The position numbers were made by a program, and so were the translations under genes. A DNA stretch of 64,000 nucleotides from Bacillus chungangensis (GTDB lineage Bacteria; Bacillota; Bacilli; Bacillales; Bacillaceae_C). Below are positions 54,851 to 64,000 of the stretch, piece by piece. Within the stretch, counting starts at the first letter, position 1, and each line of letters begins with the position of its first letter. The DNA is taken from positions 111,796 to 175,795 of the forward strand of contig NZ_JAUSTT010000008.1 in NCBI RefSeq assembly GCF_030812995.1, written 5' to 3'. Below the pieces are notes generated by a model. The model saw only the letters and a list, made by a program, of their open reading frames with translations. It had not been told where the DNA came from and searched no databases.

Positions 54851-56056
54851 TCAGCTCTCTCCCATTGTTAAAATGATCTCGGTTAATATTTCGCGGGCTG
54901 TCTCGTGTTTCGTTAGTAAAGGCAATGATTTAGAAATCCCATTCTTTTTATAGATAGTAACTTTGTTTGTGTCGTGGGCAAAGCCAGCTCCTTCCTGACT
55001 AATATTGTTTGCAACTATCATATCTGCATTTTTTTTCTGGAGCTTTTCTAAAGCAAACGTTTCTACTTGTTGTGTTTCAGCAGCAAATCCTACGATAAAT
55101 TGCTTTGTCTTTTTTTGTCCCAATTCAAGTAAAATATCCTTTGTTCTTTCCATCTCTATAACAAGCGTCCCCGCTTGTTTCTTCATTTTTTCTGAAAAAG
55201 CTTGTTTCGGACGATAATCTGCTACTGCTGCACTTTTAATCACAATATCAACGTTTGGAAAGTAACGCATGACAGCACGATACATATCTTCAGCTGATTT
55301 GATCTGGATAAATGTCGTTTGTTTTGGAACTGGAAGCTGATCAGCGCCTGAAATTAAAATAACAGAGGCTCCCAATTTTACTGCTTCTTCAGCAAGTGCA
55401 TACCCCATTTTTCCTGATGAGCGATTCGTAAAATAACGAACTGGATCGATAACTTCCTTTGTTGCCCCTGCAGTAATAAGGATCGTTTTGTCTTTTAACG
55501 GTTGATCTGAAACATCTTTAAAATACTGATATAAGAGTGACAGCAGTTTCTCTGGTTCCTCTAGCCGCCCTTTACCAACATATCCGCATGCTAAATAGCC
55601 TTCGCTCGGTTCAATAAATTGATAGCCAAAATCACTTAACGTTGTGATATTCTTTTGAACGGCAGGATGATCATACATATGGACATTCATCGCTGGAGCG
55701 ATCCAGACTGGAGCAGTAGTTGCTAATAGAGTAGTTGAGATCATATCATCAGCAATTCCGTTCGCAAGCTTTCCAATAATATTAGCTGTAGCTGGTGCTA
55801 CGAGAACAAGATCCGCCCAATCAGCAAGGTCAATATGTGCGATTACTGTAGGATCTTTTTCAGCAAATGTATCTGTATAAACATTATTTCTCGATAAAGC
55901 TTGAAAAGTAAGCGGGGTTACAAATTCCTGTGCAGATTTACTCATAATGACTTTAATCTCAGCACCTGCTTGTTTTAATTTACTCGTCAAAGCAGCTGCT
56001 TTATAAACTGCGATTCCCCCAGTTACACAAAGCAAAATCTTTTTACCTGTTAACAT
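54851..56056 (-). CDS. coaBC: Bifunctional CoaBC (phosphopantothenoylcysteine decarboxylase/synthetase)
   Basis: CoaBC carries out two steps of coenzyme A synthesis. The N-terminal FMN-dependent decarboxylase half (1-185) has CVTGGIAVYKAA, APATANIIGKLANGIADD and APAMNVHMYDHP; the C-terminal synthetase half has TAGATKEVIDPVRYFTNRSSGKMGYALAEEA and KSAAVADYRP. It begins the priA-def-fmt-rsmB-rlmN-prpC-prkC transcript; rpoZ upstream is separated by a terminator and the repeat region, so it probably has its own promoter, which I could not identify. Confidence 0.96.
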   Translation of the reverse strand: MLTGKKILLCVTGGIAVYKAAALTSKLKQAGAEIKVIMSKSAQEFVTPLTFQALSRNNVYTDTFAEKDPTVIAHIDLADWADLVLVAPATANIIGKLANGIADDMISTTLLATTAPVWIAPAMNVHMYDHPAVQKNITTLSDFGYQFIEPSEGYLACGYVGKGRLEEPEKLLSLLYQYFKDVSDQPLKDKTILITAGATKEVIDPVRYFTNRSSGKMGYALAEEAVKLGASVILISGADQLPVPKQTTFIQIKSAEDMYRAVMRYFPNVDIVIKSAAVADYRPKQAFSEKMKKQAGTLVIEMERTKDILLELGQKKTKQFIVGFAAETQQVETFALEKLQKKNADMIVANNISQEGAGFAHDTNKVTIYKKNGISKSLPLLTKHETAREILTEIILTMGES

Positions 56057-56147
56057 GTCTTATCAACTCCTCTATTTTCCAAAAGCGAATGTGAATGTTG
56101 CTCTTTCTATTATGAATGATTCAATTGATTGTTCGCCAGTTTGATGT

Positions 56148-56303
56148 AGAAAAAAGTGAAATTTCCACAATAGGGGTTTTCTCTTATGCCCATAACAAAA
56201 AAGAACACTGCGTCATCAAAAAAGCTTATTATTGCCGATGCTTTCCCTACTCTATTGGCTCTAACAATTAGACTTCTGACTAACCCTTGTGAGAGGTTTA
56301 CAA
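56148..56303 (+). repeat. Diverged copy of the dispersed repeat
   Basis: AAAAAAGTGAAATTTCC, AATAGGGGTTTTCT, GATGCTTTCCC and TATTGGCTC follow the same order as the left end, first stem and central module of the better copies, with many substitutions. It abuts the good copy that begins at 56304, so two units stand in tandem. Confidence 0.55.
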
Positions 56304-56540
56304 CCAGTTAAATGTGAAATAAAGTGAAACTTCCATCAGTGGGGGTTTTCTTTCATCCCCCACTGATAAGAAGTAGAACAAAGGCTAAGATCGCAACATC
56401 CTGTTGCACGCCTTTGTGACCGACATCCTGTCGGCCCGAACCAATCGGACATTTGACTTTCAGTTATCCCCAACCTAGATTTCTTCGATTCCTCTTACTC
56501 TTGAGGTGGGGGTATTACTGCCAGTTAGATGTGGGATAAA
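56304..56540 (+). repeat. Dispersed palindromic repeat, best copy
   Basis: About 237 bp bounded by 20-base direct repeats beginning CCAGTTA (56304-56323 and 56521-56540, 17 of 20 identical). Inside are a perfect 11-bp stem ATCAGTGGGGG/CCCCCACTGAT (56335-56367), two short hairpins with the same ATCCT loop (56393-56407 and 56420-56434), and a second GTGGGGGT near the right end. It has no coding capacity. It occupies most of the 513-bp coaBC-rpoZ gap; the remainder next to coaBC shows nothing else I recognise. Confidence 0.85.
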
Positions 56541-56565
56541 AGAAAAAACAACCTATCAGGTTGTT
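56541..56565 (-). terminator. Intrinsic terminator of rpoZ
   Basis: AACAACCT (56547-56554) and AGGTTGTT (56558-56565) form a tight 8-bp stem followed by TTTTTTC on the minus strand, directly after the rpoZ stop and abutting the repeat. Confidence 0.85.
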
Positions 56566-56569
56566 ATTT

Positions 56570-56788
56570 TCAAGAGGATGCTTCTTGCTCATTCATTTCC
56601 TTGATTTTTAAATAGCCTTCATTGATTTCCTCTAGCGCTTTTCCTACAAATTTATGAGAAACAAAATGATCTAGGCCACCTTTTTCTCCTTCTTCTTGTA
56701 GATAACGAGCTCTTTTTGCAGCAACTGATACCAATGAGTATTTAGAATCTATTTTCGTTAATAATTTGTCAATAGATGGATATAACAT
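56570..56788 (-). CDS. rpoZ: RNA polymerase omega subunit
   Basis: Omega helps RNA polymerase assembly by clamping beta-prime. The 72-residue product has the family core [28 protein letters not shown] and ends with a [13 protein letters not shown] helix. It lies 2 bases after gmk. The following terminator splits it from coaBC. Confidence 0.96.
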   Translation of the reverse strand: MLYPSIDKLLTKIDSKYSLVSVAAKRARYLQEEGEKGGLDHFVSHKFVGKALEEINEGYLKIKEMNEQEASS

Positions 56789-56790
56789 AC

Positions 56791-57680
<890 letters not shown>

Positions 57681-58100
57681 TATGTTCCTCCCATCTCTTT
57701 TATATCTTTATCAACCTTTATATTTATCTCTGTCATAGCGAAGTTTTTTTGCAGCTTATACTAATCGCCTGTCCAATAAGAAACAGCTTTCGAGATTCTG
57801 GCATCTGCTTCTAGAGAAGAAAGCGGCAACTAAATATATATAGGTAAAAATTTTAGAAAAAAAACGTCGTCTCTCACAATACATCCATGTGATCTCTACA
57901 GTGAAAAGTCACTATATATAATCAAGGGAAATTCAATCCCAAATGTCATGATACGTAAACCTCAAATAACTTGATCCTTGCAAGACGAGAAGATAAAAAT
58001 CATATGCTTCCTTCAAAAACATATTGGAGATCATCTAGGGATTTATCTTGATTGGGAGAATGAAGCTTTAAGGCCTGTTTTTAATAACAAGAACATTTGA
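57681..58100. other. Non-coding gap upstream of remA
   Basis: About 420 AT-rich bases between yloC and remA. No gene, repeat copy or consensus promoter pair was found; the remA promoter must lie here. Confidence 0.5.
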
Positions 58101-58101
58101 A

Positions 58102-58127
58102 AGACCATTTTAATTTTATCATGGTCT
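58102..58127 (-). terminator. Possible terminator at the end of yloC
   Basis: AGACCAT (58102-58108) and ATGGTCT (58121-58127) form a 7-bp stem that includes the yloC stop codon. The T-tract after it on the minus strand is weak. Confidence 0.4.
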
Positions 58128-59007
58128 ATTCAATGTTTTGAATCTGCTCACGCATTTTTTCTAAGTTTGACTTTAATTCTACAACAGCTGCTGTTATAGC
58201 TGCATCATGTGCTTTTGAGCCGATTGTATTGATTTCTCGATTCATTTCTTGAATGAGAAAATCAAGTTTTCTGCCGACTAATGTTTCAACATCCAATGTT
58301 TTCTCAAATTGCATCAAATGACTTTCCAAACGAGCAATTTCCTCACTAATATCCGATTTATCAGCATAAAGGGCGATTTCTGCCAATAAGCGAGCCTCAT
58401 CAATTGATTCATGTACGTATTCTCTTATCTTTTTTTCTAATCGTTCTCGATATTGTTGAAAAACATCAGGACTTTTTGCTTTTATAAAAGCAGCAGAGTC
58501 GCGAACTTGCAACAAGTACATTTTTAGCTCTTTTTTCAGGGCAGCGCCTTCTGCTTTTCTCATTTCCATTACTTCTTGAATGGCTTCTTGAATTGCAGCA
58601 AAAATATGGTTTTCAATTTGCTCATTAAAAGCTTCTTTCTCTTCTACAATCATTATTTCTGGATGGCGAAGCAAATTTGACAAGTTCATTGTTTCGTCGA
58701 GATTGTACTGATCTATTATTTTAACAAGCGCCTGGTAATATTCATCCAGCAAGTTCCAATCAATTGCTAATGTTCTTTGAACGAAACCTTCGCCTTCTAA
58801 CATGACAAACACTTCTATTTTTCCACGTTGTATGTATTGGCTAATGCTTTTTTTTATCACATTTTCTATTCGAACATACTGCTTAGGCATCCGAATCATA
58901 CATTCCATATATCGATGATTCATTGTTTTTATTTCAACAGTTACTTGATATGTATCTGACTTGCTAACTCCACGTCCATATCCTGTCATACTTACAACCA
59001 ATTCCAT
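58126..59007 (-). CDS. yloC: YicC-like protein YloC
   Basis: A YicC/YloC family protein; members have been reported as endoribonucleases, but the role in bacilli is not settled. The 294-residue protein has the N-terminal SMTGYGRG signature, KTMNHRYMECMIRMP and a long helical C-terminal domain ending GSKAHDAAITAAVVELKSNLEKMREQIQNIE-like. The exact start is uncertain: ATG at 59007 is four bases from GGAG, while a TTG at 59001 is ten bases away but would give the typical MVVSMTG beginning. Confidence 0.9.
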   Translation of the reverse strand: MELVVSMTGYGRGVSKSDTYQVTVEIKTMNHRYMECMIRMPKQYVRIENVIKKSISQYIQRGKIEVFVMLEGEGFVQRTLAIDWNLLDEYYQALVKIIDQYNLDETMNLSNLLRHPEIMIVEEKEAFNEQIENHIFAAIQEAIQEVMEMRKAEGAALKKELKMYLLQVRDSAAFIKAKSPDVFQQYRERLEKKIREYVHESIDEARLLAEIALYADKSDISEEIARLESHLMQFEKTLDVETLVGRKLDFLIQEMNREINTIGSKAHDAAITAAVVELKSNLEKMREQIQNIE

Positions 59008-59116
59008 CACACTCCGGCATTAACATAATGAACTTGTGCAACAGTGCTGAAGCTCTAATCGGCCAAATGTGTAGAAAAAACCCTGATAACGCCTATTTTA
59101 AAAAATGAAAAGAAGT

Positions 59117-59173
59117 ACGTCATGAAGACAACCAGCTCTTTTTCTTATGACAAAAAAGTATATCCCATGACGT
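59117..59173 (-). repeat. ACGTCATG inverted repeat between yloC and yloB
   Basis: ACGTCATG (59117-59124) and CATGACGT (59166-59173) are perfect inverted copies 41 bases apart in the 240-bp yloB-yloC gap. The minus strand downstream is T-rich, so this might be a weak terminator for yloB, although the loop is long. Confidence 0.4.
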
Positions 59174-59247
59174 TATGTTAATAAACTGTTCTTGAATTTT
59201 CAAGGTATGATGATCTTATAAAAAAATCAACTATCTTCTGGATTATA

Positions 59248-61932
59248 TCATATATTATGCTTTTTTGTTGCAAAAATTGAACCTGCCAATAGAAATGTTG
59301 GCAGTGCACTGAGTCCAATAATCAAAAGCCAATCTAATTTAGCAATAGAAACTGTATGGAAAATAGGTTGTAAAACAGGTACATAAATAACTGCAATCAT
59401 CATTGCAAATGAAAAAATAACTGCCCAGAGAAGATACTGATTGCCAAATGGATTGCGAGAAAGAACAGAATGTTCACTTCTACAATCAAATACATGAATG
59501 AGCTGTGCAGCAACTAAAGTAGCAAAGGCGACCGTTTGTGCATATGGAAGGTCAGCAGGGTTGCGATAATACACGATGATAAAGGCGATCAGCGTTACCA
59601 CTCCAATTAAGAACCCCCTAGAAATTACTTTCCACCCAAGCCTTCTCGCAAATACTCCTTCCTTCGGATGACGAGGTTTTCTTTTCATCACATCTTCTTC
59701 TGGTTTATCTAATCCAAGAGCCATCGCTGGCAAGCCATCTGTTACTAAGTTTACCCATAAGATTTGGATTGGGACAAGCGGTAATGGCAACGAAAGCAGC
59801 ATTGCAAACAACATGACAAGAATCTCTCCGACATTCGATGCAAGTAAATAGCGAATGAACTTTCTAATATTTTCATAAATATTCCTGCCTTCTTTAATTG
59901 CTGATTTAATGGTTGCAAAATTATCGTCTAATAAGACAAGAGAAGATGCTTCTTTCGCAACATCGGTTCCAGTTATGCCCATTGATATTCCAATATCGGC
60001 ACTTTTAATAGCTGGAGCGTCATTAACGCCATCTCCTGTCATTGCAACAATGTGTCCTTTTTTTTGCAAGGCTTTGACTATCATTAGCTTATGCTCAGGA
60101 GATACCCTGGCAAAGACAGACACATCCTCAACAACTGCTTGCAAATCTTCAACAGTCATCCCATCTAACGATTGACCATCTAAAACCATCGATTTGTTAT
60201 GAAAAATTCCAAGCTCACGTGCAATAACCTTTGCAGTTACAACATGGTCGCCAGTAATCATAATCGTCTTAATACCTGCTTCTCGACACTCTTTTACAGC
60301 TACTTTCACCTCTGGACGTGGTGGATCGATCATCCCTTGAAGGCCAAGAAAAATGAAATTTTTTTCGATCACTTCTTCCGATAGTTTTTTTGGGTCTTCA
60401 TGCAATGGTTTATAGGCGATCGCAATCGTCCTTAATGCTTTTTCAGCAAGTATCTCAATCTCTGTTAAGACAGCCTGTTTTTCCTTGTCATCTAATGAAC
60501 GACTCTCTTTGTCCCACTGAATAGCTTTACTACGTTGGATGAGTACGTCCGGAGCTCCTTTAGTAATGACAAAGCGACGCTGTTGTTTATCTTTAATAAC
60601 GATGCTCATCATTTTTCGTTTAGAATCAAATGGATATTCTTTTTCTATTGTGTAATCCTGCATTAATTGCTTTCGAGTCAAACCTGCTTTCATTGCTGCT
60701 ACTAACAATGCACCTTCTGTTGGGTCCCCATCAATGATAAACTCCTTGTCCTTTTTGATCATTTCTGCATGGTTGCAGAGCAGCCCAAATGACAAAAGTT
60801 GATGCAAACATTTTTGTTGTTGAGGTACAACAAGCTGTTCTTGATGATAAAAACTTCCTTCTGGAACATAGCCTGTCCCTGAGACGGTCCAAGTCTTTCC
60901 AGCGCTCCACAAATGAGTAACTGTCATTTTATTTTGTGTCATCGTTCCTGTTTTGTCAGAGCAAATAATCGAGGCGCATCCTAACGTCTCCACTGCTGAA
61001 AGTTTTCTAACAATTGCTTTTTGTTTAATCATTCTCTGTACACCAAGGGATAGAGATACTGTTACGATAGTAGGCAGTCCCTCAGGAATAGATGCAACAG
61101 CTAAAGACACCCCAGCTAAAAACATTGTATAAAGATCATGGCCATGGGCTACTCCAACAAAAACAACTAAAATCGTTAAAAGCAAAGCAACTGTGATTAG
61201 AATTTTGCCAAGCTGTTCCAGTCTTCTTTGTAAAGGTGTGATAATAACTTCAGCACTTTGAATCATGTCAGCAATTTGGCCCATTGCTGTTTTCATTCCA
61301 ATTGCTGTTACAATTCCAACACCGTGTCCTCTCGTAACCATTGTTCCCATAAAAGCCATATTTTCTAAATCGCCTAGACTGTTTTTAGCCGGCGGCAGCG
61401 GCTCCGTTTTTTTCGGAGTTGGAACTGATTCTCCTGTCAAAGCTGATTCTTCTATTTCTAAATTATGAGCAGCAACAATTCTCATATCTGCTCCAATTCG
61501 ATCACCGCTGGAAAACTTTAAAATATCCCCAACAACTACTTCTTTAGCAGGTTTTTTCATCCATTTCCCGTCACGCAAAACAGAGATTTGCGGGGTCGAG
61601 AGCTGTTTTAATGCATGTAAAGATTTTTCCGCCCGCCTCTCTTGAAAAAAACCTAAAAAACCGTTCAATGTGACAATTGCCATAATGGCAATTGCATCAA
61701 TATACTCTCCTAAAAGCCCTGAAAGTAGTGTTGCCGCTAGAAGAATCAGCACCATAAAATCTTTAAATTGGTTAAAAAAAAGTAATAAGAGAGATTGCTT
61801 TTCCCTCTCTTCTAACTCATTCCAACCAAATTGTTTTTGTTTACTCTGTACTACCTTAGATGATAGCCCATGCTCTATATTTGTTTTTAACTGATTTGCC
61901 ACATCGTTTTCATGCATCTCATGGAATTTCAT
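59248..61932 (-). CDS. yloB: Calcium-transporting P-type ATPase YloB
   Basis: A P2A-type (SERCA-like) Ca2+ pump. The 894-residue protein has ten predicted membrane helices, the actuator motif TGES (about residue 165), phosphorylation site CSDKTGTMTQ, KGAPD nucleotide-binding motif, MTGDGVNDAPAIK hinge motif and PEGLPTIV in M4 for ion binding. It is close to the B. subtilis pump over its whole length; that protein is made during sporulation and affects spore resistance. It is transcribed away from rqcH. Confidence 0.96.
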   Translation of the reverse strand: MKFHEMHENDVANQLKTNIEHGLSSKVVQSKQKQFGWNELEEREKQSLLLLFFNQFKDFMVLILLAATLLSGLLGEYIDAIAIMAIVTLNGFLGFFQERRAEKSLHALKQLSTPQISVLRDGKWMKKPAKEVVVGDILKFSSGDRIGADMRIVAAHNLEIEESALTGESVPTPKKTEPLPPAKNSLGDLENMAFMGTMVTRGHGVGIVTAIGMKTAMGQIADMIQSAEVIITPLQRRLEQLGKILITVALLLTILVVFVGVAHGHDLYTMFLAGVSLAVASIPEGLPTIVTVSLSLGVQRMIKQKAIVRKLSAVETLGCASIICSDKTGTMTQNKMTVTHLWSAGKTWTVSGTGYVPEGSFYHQEQLVVPQQQKCLHQLLSFGLLCNHAEMIKKDKEFIIDGDPTEGALLVAAMKAGLTRKQLMQDYTIEKEYPFDSKRKMMSIVIKDKQQRRFVITKGAPDVLIQRSKAIQWDKESRSLDDKEKQAVLTEIEILAEKALRTIAIAYKPLHEDPKKLSEEVIEKNFIFLGLQGMIDPPRPEVKVAVKECREAGIKTIMITGDHVVTAKVIARELGIFHNKSMVLDGQSLDGMTVEDLQAVVEDVSVFARVSPEHKLMIVKALQKKGHIVAMTGDGVNDAPAIKSADIGISMGITGTDVAKEASSLVLLDDNFATIKSAIKEGRNIYENIRKFIRYLLASNVGEILVMLFAMLLSLPLPLVPIQILWVNLVTDGLPAMALGLDKPEEDVMKRKPRHPKEGVFARRLGWKVISRGFLIGVVTLIAFIIVYYRNPADLPYAQTVAFATLVAAQLIHVFDCRSEHSVLSRNPFGNQYLLWAVIFSFAMMIAVIYVPVLQPIFHTVSIAKLDWLLIIGLSALPTFLLAGSIFATKKHNI

Positions 61933-62003
61933 CCACCCATCACACTCTCTCCCTCTGACAAGTTGTCTACTAATGCAATCATATTCAGGCTAGCGAGAAT
62001 TAA

Positions 62004-62012
62004 TGATATAAT
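62004..62012 (+). promoter_or_regulatory. Extended -10 promoter candidate of rqcH
   Basis: TG, one base, TATAAT (62004-62012) is a perfect extended -10. The -35 region is poor (TTCAGG at 17 bases). It is about 145 bases before the start codon in the divergent yloB-rqcH gap. Confidence 0.5.
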
Positions 62013-62158
62013 TTAAACTGAATGGTGGATTTCAGTGACTTAACGAGTACACGGAACGTACTTTTTCCTTAGAGTTTCACTAAAACAGATATTAAAATCA
62101 GTAACAGTTGCTGCTAGCAAGTTATGTCTGAGAATCTTTTTGCAAAGGGTGTTAAATG

Positions 62159-63880
62159 ATGGCATTTGATGGTCTATTTACGAGAGCAATGATAAAGGAA
62201 CTTGTCCACCTTATAAAAGGAGGAAGAATCAATAAAATACATCAGCCTTATAAACATGAATTGGTAATTGTAGTAAGGGCGAATGGGCAAAATCAAAAAG
62301 TGCTTGTTTCTGCCCATCCAAGCTACTCCCGTCTTCAAATAACAAAGGAACAATATGAAAATCCGCCAGAACCATCTAACTTCTGTATGTTCCTTCGAAA
62401 ACATATTGAAGGTTATTTAATCGAGGATATTTATCAAATTGAGCTTGATAGGATCATTGTATTTTTAGTAAAAGGAAGAAATGAAATTGGGGATATTACG
62501 TACAAACAATTATATATAGAATTGATGGGCAGACATAGTAATATTATCCTTGTCGATAAAGAACGACAGATTATTTTAGATTGCATCAAGCATGTACCGC
62601 CAGGTTTAAATAGCTATCGCACCGTCCTTCCAGGACATGAATATATCCTTCCACCTGCTCAAAATAAAAGGAATCCACTTGAACAAAATGAGGAGGCTAT
62701 TCTCCAAGTACTCGACTTTAACCGCGGTAATTTAGATAAACAAATCGTCGAACATTTTGCAGGTATTTCACCGCTTTTAGCTAAAGAAATGAAGCATCGT
62801 GCAGGACTAGCAAATCGTGTGACAATTCCTCCTGTATTTATGGAAATCATGAACCAGCTTAAAAATGATCACTATGAGCCAACCATTAGTAAAAATGATG
62901 AGAAGGAGCATTTCTATTTATTTCCTATTACTTATTTAAAAAATAAAGAAGAAAAAACATTTTCAACCCTTAGCTCCATGTTGGATCGATTCTATTTTAG
63001 AAAAGCCAGTAGAGACCGCGTTAAGCAACAAGGGCAAGATTTAGAACGATTTGTTAAAAATGAACTAACTAAAAACACAACGAAAATCGCTAAGTTAAAG
63101 AAAACATTAAAGGATGCTGAGAATGCAGAAAAATATCAGCTGTATGGAGAGCTTTTAACTGCAAATATCTATTTATTAAAGAAAGGAATGAAGACCATTG
63201 ATGTCGTCAATTACTATGACAAACATCAAAATCATCTTACTATTCCACTAGATCCCAAAAAAACGCCAGCACAAAATGCACAATTTTATTATGCAAAATA
63301 TCAAAAAGCAAAAAACGCACTTGTTGTTGTCCAAGAACAAATTGAAAAAGCAAACAAAGAAATCGATTATTTTGATCATCTATTACAACAACTAAATTCT
63401 GCTGATCCAAAAGATTTGGATGAAATTAGAGAAGAGCTTATAGAAGAAGGCTATATACGGCTAAAACAAAAGCAAAAAAAGTTAAGGAAAAAACACATAA
63501 AACCAAACGTTGAACGTTATAAAGCTTCTGACGGTACTGAAATACTAGTCGGTAAAAACAATAAGCAAAATGATTATTTAACAAATCAACTTGCAAAAAG
63601 AGACGATATTTGGCTGCACACAAAAGATATCCCTGGCTCGCACGTTGTTATAAAAAGCAAAGCTCCAACAGCAGAAACGATAATGGAAGCTGCAAACATC
63701 GCAGCGTATTATAGTAAAGCAAGAGAATCAAGCATGGTTCCCGTCGATTTCACCGCAGTAAAGCATGTTAAAAAACCGAATGGTGCAAAGCCAGGATTTG
63801 TCATTTACGATCATCAGGAAACAGTTTATGTGACGCCAGATGCTGATAAATTGAAGGAAATGAAGAATGGTTCTACTTGA
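62159..63880 (+). CDS. rqcH: Ribosome quality control factor RqcH (YloA, NEMF/Rqc2 family)
   Basis: RqcH binds stalled 50S-peptidyl-tRNA complexes and recruits tRNA-Ala to add C-terminal alanine tails that mark the peptide for degradation; older annotations call it a fibronectin-binding protein. The 573-residue protein has the NFACT-N domain (1 to about 270) including the tRNA-contact pair Asp97-Arg98, a coiled-coil middle (about 280-420) and the NFACT-R domain with [17 protein letters not shown] and [13 protein letters not shown] choose the second of two adjacent ATGs (62159): it has better spacing from AGGGTG and gives the D97/R98 numbering known in the family. Confidence 0.97.
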   Translation: MAFDGLFTRAMIKELVHLIKGGRINKIHQPYKHELVIVVRANGQNQKVLVSAHPSYSRLQITKEQYENPPEPSNFCMFLRKHIEGYLIEDIYQIELDRIIVFLVKGRNEIGDITYKQLYIELMGRHSNIILVDKERQIILDCIKHVPPGLNSYRTVLPGHEYILPPAQNKRNPLEQNEEAILQVLDFNRGNLDKQIVEHFAGISPLLAKEMKHRAGLANRVTIPPVFMEIMNQLKNDHYEPTISKNDEKEHFYLFPITYLKNKEEKTFSTLSSMLDRFYFRKASRDRVKQQGQDLERFVKNELTKNTTKIAKLKKTLKDAENAEKYQLYGELLTANIYLLKKGMKTIDVVNYYDKHQNHLTIPLDPKKTPAQNAQFYYAKYQKAKNALVVVQEQIEKANKEIDYFDHLLQQLNSADPKDLDEIREELIEEGYIRLKQKQKKLRKKHIKPNVERYKASDGTEILVGKNNKQNDYLTNQLAKRDDIWLHTKDIPGSHVVIKSKAPTAETIMEAANIAAYYSKARESSMVPVDFTAVKHVKKPNGAKPGFVIYDHQETVYVTPDADKLKEMKNGST

Positions 63881-63936
63881 TAGAAGAGGTTAAATTAGAG
63901 GCTAGGAGGCTGGGACATAACTAGCTTCTAAATAAT

Positions 63937-63976
63937 GAGAAAAGTGAATTTGAGGATCCTCAAATTCACTTTTCTC
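63937..63976. terminator. 40-bp perfect palindrome after rqcH, terminator
   Basis: GAGAAAAGTGAATTTGAGGA (63937-63956) and its exact reverse complement (63957-63976) meet with no spacer. The plus strand runs on into TATTTT. It lies about 55 bases after rqcH and is preceded by GAGGCTGGGACATAACTAG (63905-63923). Confidence 0.75.
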
Positions 63977-64000
63977 TATTTTGCGTGTAAATATTTCTAT

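Noticed and set aside
56393..56434. Two short hairpins with identical loops that look like CRISPR repeats
   Set aside because: Only two units, with different stems and no regular spacer series; they are internal to the dispersed repeat and no cas gene is present.
62159..63880. Fibronectin-binding adhesin
   Set aside because: The NFACT domain order and the Asp97-Arg98 pair fit RqcH; no signal peptide or surface anchor is present.

Overview
The window is a stretch of conserved chromosomal core from a spore-forming, flagellated low-to-mid G+C member of the Bacillaceae (Firmicutes). The evidence is the gene order, which matches the Bacillus subtilis fliF-to-yloA block almost gene for gene as I recall it (read here in reverse), plus SpoVM, CodY, FapR, RemA, PrkC/PrpC and RqcH. 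It is not B. subtilis itself: a signal peptidase I gene lies between rplS and rbgA, and a meso-diaminopimelate dehydrogenase gene (ddh) lies between spoVM and rpmB. I do not assign a species.

Nearly everything is on the minus strand; only rpmB and rqcH are on the plus strand. From right to left, in the direction of transcription, the layout is: rqcH (divergent), the Ca2+ P-type ATPase yloB, yloC, remA, gmk, rpoZ; then coaBC, priA, def, fmt, rsmB, rlmN, prpC, prkC, rsgA, rpe, thiN; spoVM; ddh; rpmB (opposite strand); yloU, fakA; sdaAB, sdaAA, recG; the lipid block fapR, plsX, fabD, fabG, acpP; rnc, smc, ftsY; ylxM, ffh, rpsP, khpA; ylqD, rimM, trmD; rplS; lepB, rbgA; rnhB, ylqG, ylqH; sucC, sucD; dprA; topA; trmFO, xerC, hslV, hslU, codY; and the start of the flagellar basal-body operon flgB, flgC, fliE and fliF (cut by the left edge).

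Functional clusters: translation and ribosome maturation (def, fmt, rsmB, rlmN, rsgA, rpmB, rpsP, rimM, trmD, rplS, rbgA, trmFO), protein targeting (ffh, ftsY, lepB), membrane lipid synthesis under FapR (fapR, plsX, fabD, fabG, acpP; fakA also feeds phospholipid synthesis), chromosome biology (smc, topA, recG, priA, rnhB, xerC, dprA), nutrient and envelope signalling (codY, prkC, prpC) and the entry to motility. Many proposed starts were moved from the longest open frame to an internal ATG/GTG/TTG supported by a Shine-Dalgarno sequence and by my recollection of B. subtilis homologue N-termini.

No prophage, CRISPR array, insertion sequence or defence island is visible. The unusual material is in the non-coding DNA. 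A dispersed repeat of about 240 bp with strong internal palindromes occurs between coaBC and rpoZ, between rnc and acpP, and as a deletion derivative between rplS and trmD. A related module seems to serve as the dprA terminator. Other points of interest are a 616-bp unexplained gap between fliE and fliF, a very compact recG-terminator/fapR-promoter/FapR-operator overlap, a standalone FliK-like/FlhB-C-like gene pair (ylqG-ylqH), and the ddh insertion.
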